This document shows, one piece after another, positions 7,167 through 16,218 of a stretch of DNA of 64,000 bases. A model generated the notes under the pieces. The model did no database searches. It was not told the origin of the DNA and saw only the letters and a list, made by a program, of their open reading frames with translations. Origin of the DNA: Pseudarcicella hirudinis (GTDB lineage Bacteria; Bacteroidota; Bacteroidia; Cytophagales; Spirosomataceae); the NCBI RefSeq assembly GCF_900115665.1, contig NZ_FOXH01000015.1, positions 62,001-126,000 of the forward strand, in the 5' to 3' direction. Numbering within the stretch: the stretch's first letter is position 1; each line of letters opens with the position of its first letter. A program made the translations under genes and the position numbers.

Positions 7167-9740
7167 CTAAGAAAGTCCTTTATCTCTCATTAATCTGAAT
7201 TCCCTTGCTCTTCTTGCAGTGGCCATAGCAAATCCTATCGCCAGAACGATAGAACCGATCCAAAGAACATTGATATAAGGCTTTTCAAGGGCTTTAAGAA
7301 TGATCAGATCTCTTTGCGTTGTATTAACACCGAAACCGAATTTGCCTGTTTTAGGGTCAATATTTGTAAAACGGATTCTCAGACCAGTTTCTTCGCTTTC
7401 CACCGAAGGTGTGGCAATCATTCCATCTTTAATAATGAAGATCGGAGTGATTTCATAACTCTGAAACTCCTTTCCTATTACTTTGAAATGGGCTTTTACT
7501 GCGGCATCATTTTCTCCAAGCTGCACTCCTTCAACTCCTTCGAGTACTCTTTCTACTTTTGAGAGAATCGCAACGTAGTCATTCAGGAATAAAGTATCAC
7601 CAACTGCGGCAACGAAATTTTCAGTCTTACTCCATTCTTTTTCATCTCCGGTCTGTGTTGCTAATTTCGGATCGAGAGAAACATAGCTATAAATATCGCT
7701 TTTGAAAGAGTGGGTAAGGTCCGGAGAAATAGCAGTTCCCATTTTCGGGTTAATCTGCCAGCGCGGATATAAGCTGAATACTTTTCCATCCGGTTGACGG
7801 AATTCAATTTCATAATAAACGTTTTCCGGCTCTACAGTCACGGTATCACCTTTGGAAAATAATTTTTTACCATCTCTTTCAACGTTTTTTAAGGCAATTG
7901 CATGAAAATCGCCTTCAATAATATCGAAATCCTTTCTGTCAAAATAGCCTTTAACACCTCTTACTTCAAGTCTGCGCCCTTTATAAGTAAGCATATAATC
8001 TTTCATTTTGGCAGGTTGCCCGATCCAAAGCGGCAGGTTTTCTTTGTTTTCTTTGTTATCATCCTTGGTAAAAGCTTCTTCTTTATTTGAAATAGCAAAG
8101 CCTGAATTGTTTAAAGAAACTACTTTTGAGTATCCTGAGGAAAACATAATTCCCATCAGCATTAAAGCCATACCGATGTGTGTAACGGCTCCTCCGGATA
8201 ATTTGTAATTTCCTTTGACAATACTGGTTAAAATAGAACCGTTTGTTACCAACGCAAAAAATCCGGCAAAAAGAACAATTGCATAGGTAATGTTGTAAAC
8301 CTTTGCAAAGTTGACCACTAATGCGGTCAGTACCAAAGCAATGAGCAAGGGAGAAACAATGGCTTTGGCAATAGTCTCTTTCTTGAATCTTCCCCACCAG
8401 AAATACTGTCCGAAACCACTCAGCATGGCAACAAGGACAAAAGCCCATACCTGAAATTTTGTATAATGTGCCACCTGATCAGCAGGCAAGGCAATGTTTG
8501 ACACAAACCCGAATACCTCTGCAACTTTATTGTAAACAGGAATGGACGTGGTGAAAATAATCTGGAATGAAGACAGGCAAAGTACTGTAGCACCCATGAA
8601 AATCCAGAACTCTTTGCTGTAAGCAGAAGTTTCTTTTTCGTCTGAAGGGATTTCTTTCCATCTGAAAATACTCAGGGCAACTGCAATAATCAGGAAGGTG
8701 AAAATATAAATAAGTAACTGTCCTGAAAGTCCCAGATCTGTAAACGAGTGAACAGATGCATTTCCCAAAACACCGCTTCTGTTAAGAAACGTAGAATAAA
8801 GAACCAGAATAAAGGTAGCGATTACCAATATAATAGAAGCTTTAAGAGCAGTTTGAGAACTTTTATAAGCGATCATGGTATGAATGGCAGCGACAAGTAC
8901 CAGCCAGGGTACCAGTGAAGCATTTTCTACCGGATCCCAGTTCCAGTATCCTCCAAAGTTTAAGGTTTCATAAGCCCAATAGGCACCCATCAGAATACCC
9001 ACACCTAAAATTCCACCGGAGAATAAAGCCCAGGGTAAAGCAGGGCGAATCCATTCTCTGTATTGTTTTTTCCAAAGTCCTGCCATTAGATAGGCAAAAG
9101 GAATAAGCGTTGTGGCAAAACCAAGAAACAGGGTAGGGGGGTGAATTACCATCCAGTAGTTTTGAAGCAATGGATTAAGACCACGTCCGTCAACAGGAAT
9201 AAAATCCGGTTTAATTTTCCATACAGGAAGATCAGGTTGTGCTTCTCTGAGTAAAAGGAACGGAGAAGAACCGATTTTAAAATCAAGGAGCGGAAGAACT
9301 ACGCCCAGAATCATAGAACATAAGAAGGCCTGAACTAACGAAAAGATAGTCATTAAAGGTGCCTCCCAGGTTTTGTTGGTATTAATTAAAACGATACCAA
9401 GAACTGCCTGCCAGAATATCCACAACAGAAAACTTCCTTCCTGACCTTCCCAGTAACACGAAATCATATACTGAAGAGGCAAAGCTAAAGAGGAATGTGA
9501 GTAGGCGTAATGGTATTCAAAATAATGGTTATAAATGATAACAAATAAGCTGGAAGCTACTCCGACAACCGCAGCAGCATGGATATAAAAAGCCCATCTT
9601 GAGAATTTGCGCCAGTCAGCGGCAATAGCCAGATCTTTAGATTGCGTTGCCTTAAAGTAGCCGAATGTGGCGACCAGAGAAGTCACGAAGGAAATAATCA
9701 GTAAAAGGTGACCGATATTTCCAATATTAGAATGTATCAT
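7167..9740 (-). CDS. ccmF: Cytochrome c-type biogenesis protein CcmF
   Basis: 857 residues, longer than enterobacterial CcmF (about 650). Multiple membrane helices carry the haem-handling WWD motif GGYWNWDPVENASLVPWL at 263-280, with conserved His in MVIHPPTLFLG. An enlarged periplasmic region (about 534-820) precedes a last transmembrane helix and a basic C-terminus. CcmF transfers haem from holo-CcmE to apocytochrome c at the CXXCH site. It lies directly downstream of ccmE. The large periplasmic domain may stand in for CcmH/CcmI functions not encoded nearby; that is inference. Confidence 0.93.
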   Translation of the reverse strand: MIHSNIGNIGHLLLIISFVTSLVATFGYFKATQSKDLAIAADWRKFSRWAFYIHAAAVVGVASSLFVIIYNHYFEYHYAYSHSSLALPLQYMISCYWEGQEGSFLLWIFWQAVLGIVLINTNKTWEAPLMTIFSLVQAFLCSMILGVVLPLLDFKIGSSPFLLLREAQPDLPVWKIKPDFIPVDGRGLNPLLQNYWMVIHPPTLFLGFATTLIPFAYLMAGLWKKQYREWIRPALPWALFSGGILGVGILMGAYWAYETLNFGGYWNWDPVENASLVPWLVLVAAIHTMIAYKSSQTALKASIILVIATFILVLYSTFLNRSGVLGNASVHSFTDLGLSGQLLIYIFTFLIIAVALSIFRWKEIPSDEKETSAYSKEFWIFMGATVLCLSSFQIIFTTSIPVYNKVAEVFGFVSNIALPADQVAHYTKFQVWAFVLVAMLSGFGQYFWWGRFKKETIAKAIVSPLLIALVLTALVVNFAKVYNITYAIVLFAGFFALVTNGSILTSIVKGNYKLSGGAVTHIGMALMLMGIMFSSGYSKVVSLNNSGFAISNKEEAFTKDDNKENKENLPLWIGQPAKMKDYMLTYKGRRLEVRGVKGYFDRKDFDIIEGDFHAIALKNVERDGKKLFSKGDTVTVEPENVYYEIEFRQPDGKVFSLYPRWQINPKMGTAISPDLTHSFKSDIYSYVSLDPKLATQTGDEKEWSKTENFVAAVGDTLFLNDYVAILSKVERVLEGVEGVQLGENDAAVKAHFKVIGKEFQSYEITPIFIIKDGMIATPSVESEETGLRIRFTNIDPKTGKFGFGVNTTQRDLIILKALEKPYINVLWIGSIVLAIGFAMATARRAREFRLMRDKGLS

Positions 9741-9828
9741 AATATGTTAAAAAGCTAATATCCCAAGATTCAGGAATGTCTCAGAAGACTTTCTCAAATC
9801 CGGGATAACAGCTTTGGTATTTACTATT

Positions 9829-10266
9829 TTAAATGGCTGCGGTTTTCTTCACTTCTTCAAACTCTGCTTTCCCGTCCTGATATTTTGAAGGGCATTTCAA
9901 TAAGATTTTATCACATTGGAAAACTTGTCCGTTCATGCTGCCTATGATAACAATTTTCTCTGCCTTTCCGAAATCCTGTGGCTGAGGAGCATTATAAATT
10001 ACTTTTTGCTCACGGCCTTTATCGTCTACCAGAAGAAATTCAAAGTGATTGGCGTCTAAAGCGGCATTAAAGTTTAGTCCTACTACTTTTCCGGCCGGAT
10101 CTTTTTTCAACTGACCTACAACATGTACTTTTTGAGAAGGGTTATCTTTAGAAAGCTCTTCTGCCTGGGTAAAATTAACATAAGTGCTTGCATCAGCAGA
10201 AGTGGTTATGATAATTCCGATGGCTACGGCAATGACAATAATTCCGAAAATATGTATCTTTTTCAT
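9829..10266 (-). CDS. ccmE: Cytochrome c maturation haem chaperone CcmE (CXXXY type)
   Basis: 145 residues: an N-terminal membrane anchor (about 6-22) and an OB-fold periplasmic domain with VHVVGQLKKDP, QKVIYNAPQPQDF and KIVIIGSMNGQVFQCDKILLKC, matching the CcmE pattern. At the haem-attachment site the usual HXXXY is CPSKY here (C125, Y129), so the covalent haem ligand would be Cys. Such CXXXY CcmE proteins are known from some sulfate reducers and archaea. It sits between the ccmD-like gene and ccmF. Confidence 0.9.
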   Translation of the reverse strand: MKKIHIFGIIVIAVAIGIIITTSADASTYVNFTQAEELSKDNPSQKVHVVGQLKKDPAGKVVGLNFNAALDANHFEFLLVDDKGREQKVIYNAPQPQDFGKAEKIVIIGSMNGQVFQCDKILLKCPSKYQDGKAEFEEVKKTAAI

Positions 10267-10351
10267 GGTATTTATTGATTATCGACAAAATAAGTAATGA
10301 TTCAGAATGATGAAAATTTCAGAGGCACTTTAAAGTGCCTTCCGGAATATC

Positions 10352-10561
10352 TTATTTCTTGAGTTGTTTTTCCAATTTGGAAATTTTACTGTCAAGGTTT
10401 ACTAAATAGACAATGATTCCTGCGAAAATTACTGCAACAACAGCTACTACTACATAGATTTTACCATTTTCACGTAATTTATCTGCCATTTCTACTTCTT
10501 CCTGTGCGAAAAGGTTCAGAGAAACTAATAAAAAGCCTAGTAATGGGATTAATTTTTTCAT
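10352..10561 (-). CDS. ccmD: CcmD-like small membrane protein
   Basis: 69 residues: a signal-peptide-like N-terminus (MKKLIPLLGFLLVSLNLFAQ), a short polar stretch, one transmembrane helix (about 35-55) and a charged coiled-coil-like C-terminus (LDSKISKLEKQLKK). One helix with a basic tail, between ccmC and ccmE, fits CcmD, which helps release holo-CcmE from CcmABC. An apparent signal peptide ahead of the helix is unlike proteobacterial CcmD but common in Bacteroidota CcmD-family entries. Assignment rests mainly on position and topology. Confidence 0.75.
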   Translation of the reverse strand: MKKLIPLLGFLLVSLNLFAQEEVEMADKLRENGKIYVVVAVVAVIFAGIIVYLVNLDSKISKLEKQLKK

Positions 10562-10613
10562 TCGGATATGTTTCAGTAATTGCTAAAAATGTCTCTTGTT
10601 GTTTAATAAAATA

Positions 10614-11273
10614 TCAAAGTTCTTTTTGAATTCTTTCCAGTTTTTTAAGACGAAGTCTCAACGTTGTAATCCAGACACCTAAAAGAATCCAGCCAACTAT
10701 TGCCGGACGAAAAACGATTTGCATGGTACCTTTGGTATCCATCGGTTTAAATCCGGGATTTCCACCGTTTCCAGGGTGTAAGGAATCTGTCATTCTTGGC
10801 AGAATCCAGATTAAAACCATGAAAATTACGAAAGCAAAAATATTGTAAACTGCTGAAATACGACCTCTCTGGAGTTCATCCTGAAAAGAACCTCTCAGAA
10901 TAATATAAGCAAAATAAATAAGCATTCCGATTGCCACGGAGTTGAGTTTAGGATCATTTGTCCACCACGCGCCCCAGGTAAATCTTGCCCATAAACTTCC
11001 TGTAATCAACCCAAGTACTCCGAACAGAATGCCTGTGTAGGCAAATTCAACGGCTTTGTCGTCATATTCCTCCAAAGGATTACGAAGGTATTTTACCGAG
11101 TACCAAACGGAGGTTATCAATAAAGCCATCATCGAAAACCACATCGTCACATGGAAATAAAGGTTTCTTACAGATTCGTTAAGAATAGGCTGACGAGGAA
11201 CTTCCCCTAAGAAGCCCATAATCATAACGTACATAAGTAAAACTACTGACAAAATTTTCCACCAATTTTTCAT
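10614..11273 (-). CDS. ccmC: Cytochrome c biogenesis protein CcmC/CcsA
   Basis: 219 residues with six hydrophobic segments. The WWD-type motif WGAWWTNDPKL is at 100-110 and a candidate haem-ligand His lies in NLYFHVTMWF (H41). CcmC loads haem onto CcmE in the periplasm as part of the haem handling protein family. It is co-directional with ccmB upstream and ccmD/ccmE downstream at short spacings, so it is an internal gene of the ccm operon. Confidence 0.92.
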   Translation of the reverse strand: MKNWWKILSVVLLMYVMIMGFLGEVPRQPILNESVRNLYFHVTMWFSMMALLITSVWYSVKYLRNPLEEYDDKAVEFAYTGILFGVLGLITGSLWARFTWGAWWTNDPKLNSVAIGMLIYFAYIILRGSFQDELQRGRISAVYNIFAFVIFMVLIWILPRMTDSLHPGNGGNPGFKPMDTKGTMQIVFRPAIVGWILLGVWITTLRLRLKKLERIQKEL

Positions 11274-11360
11274 CTCAATTCAATTTGCCTTGTTAATAAA
11301 AACAATTTTTTGCTGTAAAATAACGGCCAACCAACTCTGCATCAGACCTGCACTGACCTG

Positions 11361-12026
11361 CTAGCTTTTCCACAAATAGGGAAACAATATCACTGAAAGT
11401 ACCACCACAATTAAGTCTATTGCCAAAAGTGTAAAGACTTCATCCGCACTGCTTCCTCTGTCTAGACCGTCTAATGCATTTTTTGAAACTTTCAAAAGCA
11501 GCAGAAGAATAGGAATAATTACCGGAAAACTTAAAATCGCCATTAATGTTGAGCTGTTGTCAGCTTTTGAGGCAATTCCTGCGATCATGGTTAGTGTACT
11601 TGAAAAACCAACAGCTCCTAAAATTATACTTCCAAGGTATAAGCTTATGTCTCCTACCGGATTTCCCATAACAATGGCATAAAAACCAAAGCCTGCAAGA
11701 GAAAGTACCAGCATTAACAGACTGTTATAAATAATTTTCGAAAGAATAATTCCTTCAGGACTTGCTAAAGTATAGTAATACAGCAATCTCCCGTGTTTTT
11801 CCTGCTGAAAACTCTTTGCAATAGAGTTAACAGCCGTAAAAAGTAAAATAATCCAGAAAAGAGTATTCCAGGTAATCGGTTTAAGCTCGTTTGTTTTGAG
11901 TTTAAATGATAAATAACAGATGTAAACAGTACTGACAATATACAGGAGCATCCCGTTGAGCGCATATTTTTGCCTCCATTCCAGTTTTACTTCTTTGTTA
12001 ATCAGTGCCTTAACTTCTTGAAACAT
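11361..12026 (-). CDS. ccmB: Haem exporter protein CcmB
   Basis: I start it at the ATG at 12024-12026 (MFQEVKALINKEVKLEWRQK), giving 221 aa, the usual length; the frame is open to 12185 but that stretch holds the promoter. The N-terminal basic amphipathic segment followed by six membrane helices, with LNGMLLYIVSTV, matches CcmB, the permease of the CcmAB ABC module that drives release of holo-CcmE. It is the first gene of the ccm operon. The partner ATPase CcmA is not encoded in this window. Confidence 0.9.
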   Translation of the reverse strand: MFQEVKALINKEVKLEWRQKYALNGMLLYIVSTVYICYLSFKLKTNELKPITWNTLFWIILLFTAVNSIAKSFQQEKHGRLLYYYTLASPEGIILSKIIYNSLLMLVLSLAGFGFYAIVMGNPVGDISLYLGSIILGAVGFSSTLTMIAGIASKADNSSTLMAILSFPVIIPILLLLLKVSKNALDGLDRGSSADEVFTLLAIDLIVVVLSVILFPYLWKS

Positions 12027-12103
12027 CAGTTTTTCGCTCAAAGTTTGCTTTTCCAACGATCTGTCGAAAACAAATAATATTAACCCGAAATTCTTTCGGG
12101 CTA

Positions 12104-12137
12104 CAAAGTTACAACACAAATAAACCCCAAACTCAAA
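12104..12137 (-). promoter_or_regulatory. Candidate promoter of the ccm operon
   Basis: On the minus strand, TTTG (12134-12137), a 22-nt spacer and TAACTTTG (12104-12111) match the Bacteroidota TTTG/TAnnTTTG promoter. Transcription would start near 12097, about 70 nt before the ccmB ATG, which supports the short ccmB start. Confidence 0.5.
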
Positions 12138-12221
12138 AACCAAATAATATTTTGAGTGATAAATATCATGTTCGAAAATTTCCAAAGCACAGGAACTCTT
12201 TGTTACTTTGCACTTGTTTTG

Positions 12222-12260
12222 AATAAGTCTAAATAAAATGCAAAAAATGACTTATTTTTG
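12222..12260 (+). promoter_or_regulatory. Candidate metal-responsive promoter/operator of feoAB
   Basis: TATTTTTG at 12253-12260 fits a -7 box. It overlaps the right arm of an inverted repeat AATAAGTC (12222-12229)/GACTTATT (12249-12256). A repressor bound here would block the promoter. Iron control by Fur or DtxR is expected for feo genes; the sequence does not say which. No good -33 box is seen. Confidence 0.4.
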
Positions 12261-12405
12261 CTGATATTTCAGCTTAAACAGGTCAGTGCTCTTAAATTAT
12301 CCGAAGAAATTTATAATCAGCTTTTCATGAATCCATGAAAGAGATTTTACAAGAGTTATAACAGAGCATTAAAATATTAGTTAAGGAAATTAGTTAAGGA
12401 ATTAT

Positions 12406-12624
12406 ATGAAGACAATCGCAGACTTGAAAATTGGCGAACATGGAATAATCAGGACATTTATGGATGAGGTTCTTTCCCTGAAATTATTGGAAATGGGGTG
12501 CTTGCCTGGCACAGAGGTTGTTATGAGTCATATTGCACCATTTGGTGATCCTATTGCCATAAAAGTTTCAGGATATACCCTTTCGATGAGAAAGGAAGAA
12601 GCGGCAACAATTATTCTTATTTGA
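12406..12624 (+). CDS. feoA: Ferrous iron transport protein A
   Basis: 72 residues, one SH3-like FeoA domain: the LEMGCLPGTEV turn and the closing DPIAIKVSGYTLSMRKEEA strand pair are typical. FeoA is a small cytosolic protein that helps the FeoB iron pump. It precedes feoB by 139 bp on the same strand. ATG start; no Shine-Dalgarno sequence, as usual in this phylum. Confidence 0.93.
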   Translation: MKTIADLKIGEHGIIRTFMDEVLSLKLLEMGCLPGTEVVMSHIAPFGDPIAIKVSGYTLSMRKEEAATIILI

Positions 12625-12763
12625 AATTCCCGTAGGAAAAGTTAAAATGTTTTTTGTAATTGTTATTAAATGCTGGTGTTTCATACCACTCCGGAATTAA
12701 TAAAGGACCCTGACTCACCAATACATTAACTATAATTACTTTTGATAGTTCATTAATTGAAAA

Positions 12764-14893
12764 TTGAAAAAGAAATCCCCTAAAATAGCACTTATCGGAA
12801 ACCCAAATGCAGGGAAATCCTCACTGTTTAACAGCCTTACAGGTTTAAGACAGAAAACTGGAAACTTCCCGGGTGTAACAATGGACAAACTTACAGGAGT
12901 TTGGAAACTTGATCCGGAAACAAATGCCGAGGTGCTTGACTTGCCCGGAATATACAGCATTTATCCGAAATCGCTTGATGAACAGGTTGTTATCAATATT
13001 TTAGGTAATCCCAATCATCCGGATTATCCTGATATGGCCATTGTGGTTGCTGATGCTTCTAACCTCAAAAGGAACTTACTCCTTTTTTCTCAGGTAAGAG
13101 ATCTTGGCATTCCTACTGTTTTGGCACTCAACATGATTGATGTGGCAGAAAGTAATGGAATTGTTATAAATTCCCTGAAACTCGGCCGTGAGTTAAGTGT
13201 CGAAGTTGCTGAAGTAAATGCTAAAAAAGGAATCGGTGTAAATGGACTGAGGCTGGCAGTTAATAAAACGCTTGAAACAAAATATGCCTCAAATGATTCA
13301 TTACCTGTTGGTTATAGTGAGGAACTGGTAGATGAAATCAGAACTACTTATGGAGAGGTGGATGATTATCATGCTTTACTTTGGTTAAGTGAACATGATA
13401 ATATGAAAATGTTTGATACCCAACAACGGGTTGGTTTTGATAATTTACAGGAAAAATACAATTTCAATTCCAAGGAATTTCAGGCACTTGAAACGGTTAA
13501 ACGATACGAACAAATTGCTGATGTTGTAGATCACTGCGTTATAGATGTTAATAACCAGAATGAGCAGGAACCTGAAAGTACCTGGACAGAAAAACTGGAT
13601 AAAGTGTTCCTTCATCGTTTCTGGGGATATTTTGTCTTTTTAGGAATCTTATTCCTGATGTTCCAGGCTGTATTTACCTGGGCGCAATATCCGATGGATG
13701 CCATTGATGGTGGAATTGCCTGGTTAAATGATTTTCTGAAAGAACAGCTTCCTGCCAGTAAACTCACTGATTTACTGACTGACGGGTTAATCTCCGGAAT
13801 TGGCGGCGTGTTAATTTTCGTACCTCAGATTGCTTTTCTTTTCCTTTTTATTTCCTTGTTGGAAGAAACAGGATATATGTCGAGGGTAATGTTTATTATG
13901 GACAAACTGATGAGACGGTTTGGCCTGAATGGTAAATCTGTTGTGCCGCTTATCTCAGGAGTGGCTTGCGCGGTTCCGGCTATTATGAGTACAAGAAGTA
14001 TTGGTTCCTGGAAAGACAGGCTGATTACCATTATGGTTACCCCTCTGATGTCTTGTTCTGCACGTTTGCCGATTTATACTATTTTGATTTCATTGGTTGT
14101 TCCTGAAAAAAGTACGCTTTTCGGTATTTTTAACCTTCAGGGACTAGCCCTTTTCGGTCTGTATCTGATAGGTTTTCTTATGGCTATTCTTTCTGCCTGG
14201 ATAATGAAAATTGTGTTGAAAGCCCGTGAGAGAAGTTATTTCATCATGGAGCTGCCAACTTATAAAGCACCAAGGTTTAACCACGTATTTCTTTCTATCT
14301 GGAATTCTGTAAAAGCTTTTGTATTTCAGGCAGGTAAAGTTATTGTGGCGATTTCAATTGTTTTGTGGGTTCTGGCAAGTTATGGGCCCGGCGATGCGAT
14401 TGAAAGAGCTGAAAGCAAAGTAAGAATGGAAAATCCGGATCTTCAGGGGCATGCGCTTGAAAATAAAGTAGCATCGCAGAAACTTGAAAATTCATACGCC
14501 GGACTTTTCGGAAAAACGATTGAACCGGTAATTAAACCCCTGGGTTACGATTGGAAAATAGGTATTGCTTTAATCACATCTTTCGCAGCCAGAGAGGTAT
14601 TTGTTGGTACGATGTCAACAATTTATAGCCTTGGAGGTGAAGTTGATGATGAGAATGCTACGATTAAAAACCGTATGAAAGCAGAGATTAATCCTGATAC
14701 CGGTAAGCCAATGTATGATGCTGCTTTAGGATTTTCATTACTTATTTTTTATGCTTTTGCTATGCAGTGTATGAGTACACTCGCTACTACCCTTCGGGAA
14801 ACAAAATCCTGGAAATATCCTGTCATTCAATTTGTTTATATGACAGCACTGGCTTATTTGTCTGCATTTCTGGTTTATCAGATTCTAAAATAA
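12764..14893 (+). CDS. feoB: Ferrous iron transporter B (GTPase-permease)
   Basis: 709 residues. The N-terminal G domain has G1 GNPNAGKS (12-19), G3 DLPG (59-62) and G4 NMID (123-126); then come a GDI-like helical segment and a membrane domain with two Gate regions, the first with SGVACAVPAIMSTRS. FeoB imports Fe2+ across the inner membrane. The start is TTG: an in-frame stop (12758-12760) lies just upstream, and no ATG precedes the G1 motif. The weak start may tune FeoB relative to FeoA. A hairpin terminator follows. Confidence 0.95.
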   Translation: MKKKSPKIALIGNPNAGKSSLFNSLTGLRQKTGNFPGVTMDKLTGVWKLDPETNAEVLDLPGIYSIYPKSLDEQVVINILGNPNHPDYPDMAIVVADASNLKRNLLLFSQVRDLGIPTVLALNMIDVAESNGIVINSLKLGRELSVEVAEVNAKKGIGVNGLRLAVNKTLETKYASNDSLPVGYSEELVDEIRTTYGEVDDYHALLWLSEHDNMKMFDTQQRVGFDNLQEKYNFNSKEFQALETVKRYEQIADVVDHCVIDVNNQNEQEPESTWTEKLDKVFLHRFWGYFVFLGILFLMFQAVFTWAQYPMDAIDGGIAWLNDFLKEQLPASKLTDLLTDGLISGIGGVLIFVPQIAFLFLFISLLEETGYMSRVMFIMDKLMRRFGLNGKSVVPLISGVACAVPAIMSTRSIGSWKDRLITIMVTPLMSCSARLPIYTILISLVVPEKSTLFGIFNLQGLALFGLYLIGFLMAILSAWIMKIVLKARERSYFIMELPTYKAPRFNHVFLSIWNSVKAFVFQAGKVIVAISIVLWVLASYGPGDAIERAESKVRMENPDLQGHALENKVASQKLENSYAGLFGKTIEPVIKPLGYDWKIGIALITSFAAREVFVGTMSTIYSLGGEVDDENATIKNRMKAEINPDTGKPMYDAALGFSLLIFYAFAMQCMSTLATTLRETKSWKYPVIQFVYMTALAYLSAFLVYQILK

Positions 14894-14898
14894 AATGA

Positions 14899-14933
14899 TT
14901 TACAGAGTGTTTCCGGGAAAAGCACTCTGTAAA
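14899..14933 (+). terminator. Terminator after feoB
   Basis: Stem 14899-14909 with 14923-14933, extended by up to three weaker inner pairs, followed by ATTTTCC. It begins 6 bp after the feoB stop. Confidence 0.65.
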
Positions 14934-14974
14934 ATTTTCCCTGAGATTTTACTTTTTAAAAGAAAACTTTCTGT

Positions 14975-15009
14975 TTTGTAGTTCGTTACGATACAGAGGG
15001 GTAAATTTG
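14975..15009 (+). promoter_or_regulatory. Candidate promoter of the flavin/2Fe-2S reductase gene
   Basis: TTTG at 14975-14978, 23-nt spacer, TAAATTTG at 15002-15009. It lies between the feoB terminator and the gene at 15078 and predicts a leader of about 60 nt. Confidence 0.5.
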
Positions 15010-15077
15010 TGCTTTAATTTTTCCCGGGAAGGTCAAGACAGTTTTCGTTTTGAAAATTATAAAAAATCTAAGAATCA

Positions 15078-16145
15078 ATGAGTGCAAAATATTATCATCT
15101 CACTGTTAAAGAAGTCATTAAAGAAACACCTGATACGGTTACAATTTCATTCTGGCATCCGATTCATCAGGCAATAAGCTATAAACCAGGTCAATTTCTA
15201 ACATTAATACCTGTTATCAACGGGCAGAAAGTCAGAAGAAGTTATTCTATGTCTTCTTCTCCTAATAAAGATGCATCAATTGCCGTAACGGTTAAGAGAG
15301 TTCCAAATGGTCTTGTTTCCAATTATTTATGTGAAAGCGTTAAAGAAGGAGATGCTATTGAAGTAATGGAACCAATGGGACATTTTATCATTGAACCTAA
15401 TCCGACGAGATACAGAGAAATTGTAATGTTCGGGGCCGGTTCCGGTATCACACCATTGATGTCAATTCTTAAATCTGTACTTGCTGTAGAACAGAATACC
15501 AAAGTGCATTTGATTTACGGTTCAAGAAATGAAGAAAATATTATATTCAGAAAACAACTTGAGCAATTGGAGTTGGGATATCAGGGCCGTTTAAAAGTTG
15601 TTCATGTACTTTCTCAGCCAAGCCATACCTGGGTAGGTTACAAAAGTAGAATTAATGAAGCGTCAGCAGTGTTTTTTCTGAAGCAGGAGCTGGGAATCAA
15701 TATTCCGGGAGCGGAATACTACATGTGTGGTCCGGAAGAAATGATGCATCAGATTGAGGCAGCTTTGAAATTGTTTGATGTGCCTTTAGAAAATATTCAT
15801 AAGGAATTATTTACTTCAGCCCACGACCATAAAGGAATTGTGGAAGATGAAGAAGAAGGCGGAGGTCTGAAAGAGCAAATGGTTACCATTCAATATGAGG
15901 GAAATGATTATCAGGTATTGGTAAAACCTCATGAAACCATTCTTGATGCAGCCTTGAGAGATGATATTGATCTGCCGTATTCATGTCAGGCCGGAATGTG
16001 TACTGCCTGTATGGGGAAATGTTTGTCAGGAAAAGTACAGATGGACGAGGAAGATGGTCTGACAGACAATGAAATTAAGAACGGATATATTCTTACCTGT
16101 GTATCTCATCCTAAGACATCTGGCGTAGTTATCGAGATAGAATAG
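15078..16145 (+). CDS. Ferredoxin--NADP-type reductase with C-terminal 2Fe-2S domain
   Basis: 355 residues in three modules: an FAD-binding barrel (RRSYSMSSSP), an NAD(P)-binding domain (GAGSGITPLMSIL, YMCGPEEMM) and a plant-type 2Fe-2S ferredoxin with C303-x4-C308-x2-C311-x29-C341. This is the layout of PaaE/HmpX/ring-oxygenase reductases that pass electrons from NAD(P)H via FAD and 2Fe-2S to a partner oxygenase or cytochrome. No paa or oxygenase gene is nearby, so the electron acceptor is unknown. It stands alone between its own promoter and a strong terminator. Confidence 0.92.
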   Translation: MSAKYYHLTVKEVIKETPDTVTISFWHPIHQAISYKPGQFLTLIPVINGQKVRRSYSMSSSPNKDASIAVTVKRVPNGLVSNYLCESVKEGDAIEVMEPMGHFIIEPNPTRYREIVMFGAGSGITPLMSILKSVLAVEQNTKVHLIYGSRNEENIIFRKQLEQLELGYQGRLKVVHVLSQPSHTWVGYKSRINEASAVFFLKQELGINIPGAEYYMCGPEEMMHQIEAALKLFDVPLENIHKELFTSAHDHKGIVEDEEEGGGLKEQMVTIQYEGNDYQVLVKPHETILDAALRDDIDLPYSCQAGMCTACMGKCLSGKVQMDEEDGLTDNEIKNGYILTCVSHPKTSGVVIEIE

Positions 16146-16165
16146 AAATAATTTATTAAGTATTA

Positions 16166-16208
16166 CAAAGAGGCTGTTTCAGAATTTTGTTCTGAAACAG
16201 CCTCTTTG
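16166..16208. terminator. Bidirectional terminator
   Basis: 19-bp perfect stem (16166-16184 with 16190-16208), loop TTTTG, between the reductase gene and the convergent gene at 16219. Confidence 0.85.
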
Positions 16209-16218
16209 GGTATTAGAT

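Larger units (their letters stand above)
12027..12405. other. Divergent control region between ccm and feo operons
   Basis: About 380 bases without a gene. It carries the minus-strand ccm promoter (12104-12137), a small hairpin (12084-12100, CCCGAAA/TTTCGGG) at the start of the ccm leader, and the feo -7 box with an inverted repeat at 12222-12260. The remaining 140 bases before feoA are an AT-rich leader with nothing I recognise. Confidence 0.6.

Noticed and set aside
8083-8448. 121-codon frame overlapping ccmF on the same strand
   Set aside because: Shadow frame with no domain pattern inside a well-supported ccmF.
12027-12185. Longer N-terminus for CcmB
   Set aside because: The extra 53 codons overlap a good promoter (12104-12137) and a hairpin; family length fits the ATG at 12026.
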